Positions 5,046-5,818 of a stretch of DNA of 5,818 nucleotides are shown here, in pieces. A program made the position numbers and the translations under genes. The DNA lies in contig JAGCXJ010000072.1 of assembly GCA_017961385.1 (NCBI GenBank), positions 1 through 5,818 on the forward strand. Reading direction: 5' to 3'. The DNA is from Lachnospiraceae bacterium (lineage in GTDB: Bacteria > Bacillota > Clostridia > Lachnospirales > Lachnospiraceae). Within the stretch, counting starts at the first letter, position 1; each line of letters starts with the position of its first letter. The notes beneath the pieces are model-generated. The model was not told the DNA's origin. It did not search any database and was given only the letters and a program-made list of their open reading frames with translations.

Positions 5046-5818
5046 GTATCTTCTCCCTTTTTATGTTATTTCCTAAAAGTGCCGATCTTTTCCTTCCTTC
5101 ATCAAGTCTGCTCTTTAAGCTCTTCTTTTCCCATTCAAGCTTAAGCAGTCTTGCCTGCATGTTGACGATGATCTTGTCAGCACACTTCTGTATTGTCTCA
5201 AGCGAGTCTCTGAATTCATCCAAAGAGGAATCTTTACTCCATCCAAGGATGTAGCCGAAGCTGTAGTCATCCGTATCTATGTTAAAGTGCTTGCATACGA
5301 TAAATGCTACAGATTCGGCTTCGATCTCCCTTTTGTTTCTGTCCTTTTTTTCATCTGTCTGAATGTTTTTATTATGAAGTATGCTGTGAGCAAGCTCATG
5401 GATCATTGTCTTTACCGTCTGGCTCTGACTCATTCCGCTGTTGATGTATATAGTCTGATCGTTTGGATCAAAATATCCCTTTACTCCTCCTTCAATGCTC
5501 TTTTCAATGATGGGAATATCGGTCTGACTCTTTATTGCATCTATGATATCCTCATAGCGGCATACATTATTTGTAAGCTCTCCCTTTATCAGTTCGGGGA
5601 TCGGCTTTCCTTCTGTCTGAGTGACATCAAAGACGGTCACAGGCTTAAACATAGGTACTGTGATCTGCTTAAGCTCTTTGGTGACATTTCCTTCTTCATC
5701 ATATTTATTTACCTCGAGAGTTTTTTTAACAGGAGCGGGAGCGAAGATCCTTATCCCCTTCTCTCCCTTTTTTACGTTCCTGTCAAAATTGTTCTTCCAT
5801 GACTTAAATCCGGCCACA
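5017..5818 (-). CDS. ArdC-like protein: ssDNA-binding domain plus HExxH metallopeptidase, 5' end outside window
   Basis: This is the C-terminal 266 codons of a two-domain protein carried by plasmids and conjugative elements. The first visible part, VAGFKSWKN then RNVKKGEKGIRIFAPAP, is the end of the ArdC N-terminal single-stranded-DNA-binding domain, associated with protecting incoming DNA from restriction. It is followed by a linker with a charged insertion and a zinc-peptidase domain of the IrrE/zincin kind: HELAH at 140-144 and a downstream Glu in EAESVAF (about E168) as third ligand. After about residue 225 a highly basic tail of about 40 residues (EKKSLKSRLDEGRKRS onward) shows no known domain. 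The GTG at 5815-5817 is almost certainly an internal Val, since family members have a further upstream region (NxxLLxxQ type), so the true start is outside. It overlaps the TTRAP gene by 29 bp and ends in TGA. Confidence 0.85.
   Translation of the reverse strand, partial: VAGFKSWKNNFDRNVKKGEKGIRIFAPAPVKKTLEVNKYDEEGNVTKELKQITVPMFKPVTVFDVTQTEGKPIPELIKGELTNNVCRYEDIIDAIKSQTDIPIIEKSIEGGVKGYFDPNDQTIYINSGMSQSQTVKTMIHELAHSILHNKNIQTDEKKDRNKREIEAESVAFIVCKHFNIDTDDYSFGYILGWSKDSSLDEFRDSLETIQKCADKIIVNMQARLLKLEWEKKSLKSRLDEGRKRSALLGNNIKREKIHERNHTFQH

Noticed and set aside
5287..5802. Plus-strand open frame of 171 codons opposite the ArdC-like gene
   Set aside because: The opposite strand carries clear ArdC and HELAH peptidase motifs. 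This frame is a hydrophobic shadow with no ribosome binding site worth noting.

Overview
The window looks like chromosome from an anaerobic, low-to-moderate G+C Firmicute, most likely a Lachnospiraceae-type Clostridium relative. The grounds are the codon habits (many AGA and ATA), strong AGGAG-type ribosome binding sites, an iron-dependent alcohol dehydrogenase next to a Cys-rich flavoprotein, and an ArdC/TTRAP gene pair typical of clostridial conjugative elements. This is inference from protein character; there is no rRNA or other marker gene. Almost everything lies on the minus strand. The only plus-strand gene is at 802-1221.

Layout from left to right. (1) 1-633 (minus): the N-terminal half of a MATE-family multidrug/cation antiporter. 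An in-frame TGA at 109-111 interrupts it exactly where the family usually has glycine, and recognisable MATE sequence continues in the same frame to the window edge. (2) 634-801: a divergent A+T-rich promoter region with two dyads, each overlapping a -10-like hexamer. (3) 802-1221 (plus): a 139-aa protein of unknown function. Its last 9 bp overlap, tail to tail, the 3' end of the next gene. (4) 1213-2084 (minus): a two-gene unit, a 77-aa double-spanning membrane protein followed by an HD-domain phosphohydrolase, with its own promoter. (5) 2163-4719 (minus): a tight three-gene operon in the order iron-containing alcohol dehydrogenase, flavodoxin-fold Cys-motif oxidoreductase, UlaG-like metallo-beta-lactamase-fold hydrolase. 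Gaps are 19 and 6 nt. (6) 4720-4832: an intergenic stretch that may hold a mobile-element junction. (7) 4833-5818 (minus): TTRAP-type transposon-transfer protein and the C-terminal part of an ArdC-like anti-restriction/metallopeptidase protein, overlapping by 29 bp. These mark an integrative conjugative element that continues past the right edge.

The alcohol dehydrogenase operon is best read as a small redox module: aldehyde/alcohol interconversion, a flavin reductase and a metal-dependent hydrolase. Its substrate cannot be read from sequence. The membrane protein/HD pair may be a signalling or nucleotide-processing unit. I see no CRISPR array, tRNA, rRNA, riboswitch or insertion sequence, and no convincing intrinsic terminator. 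I did not find a clearly new defence or mobile system. The observations most worth checking are the interrupted MATE gene, the ICE edge near 4720-4832, and the palindromic promoters at 688-775.
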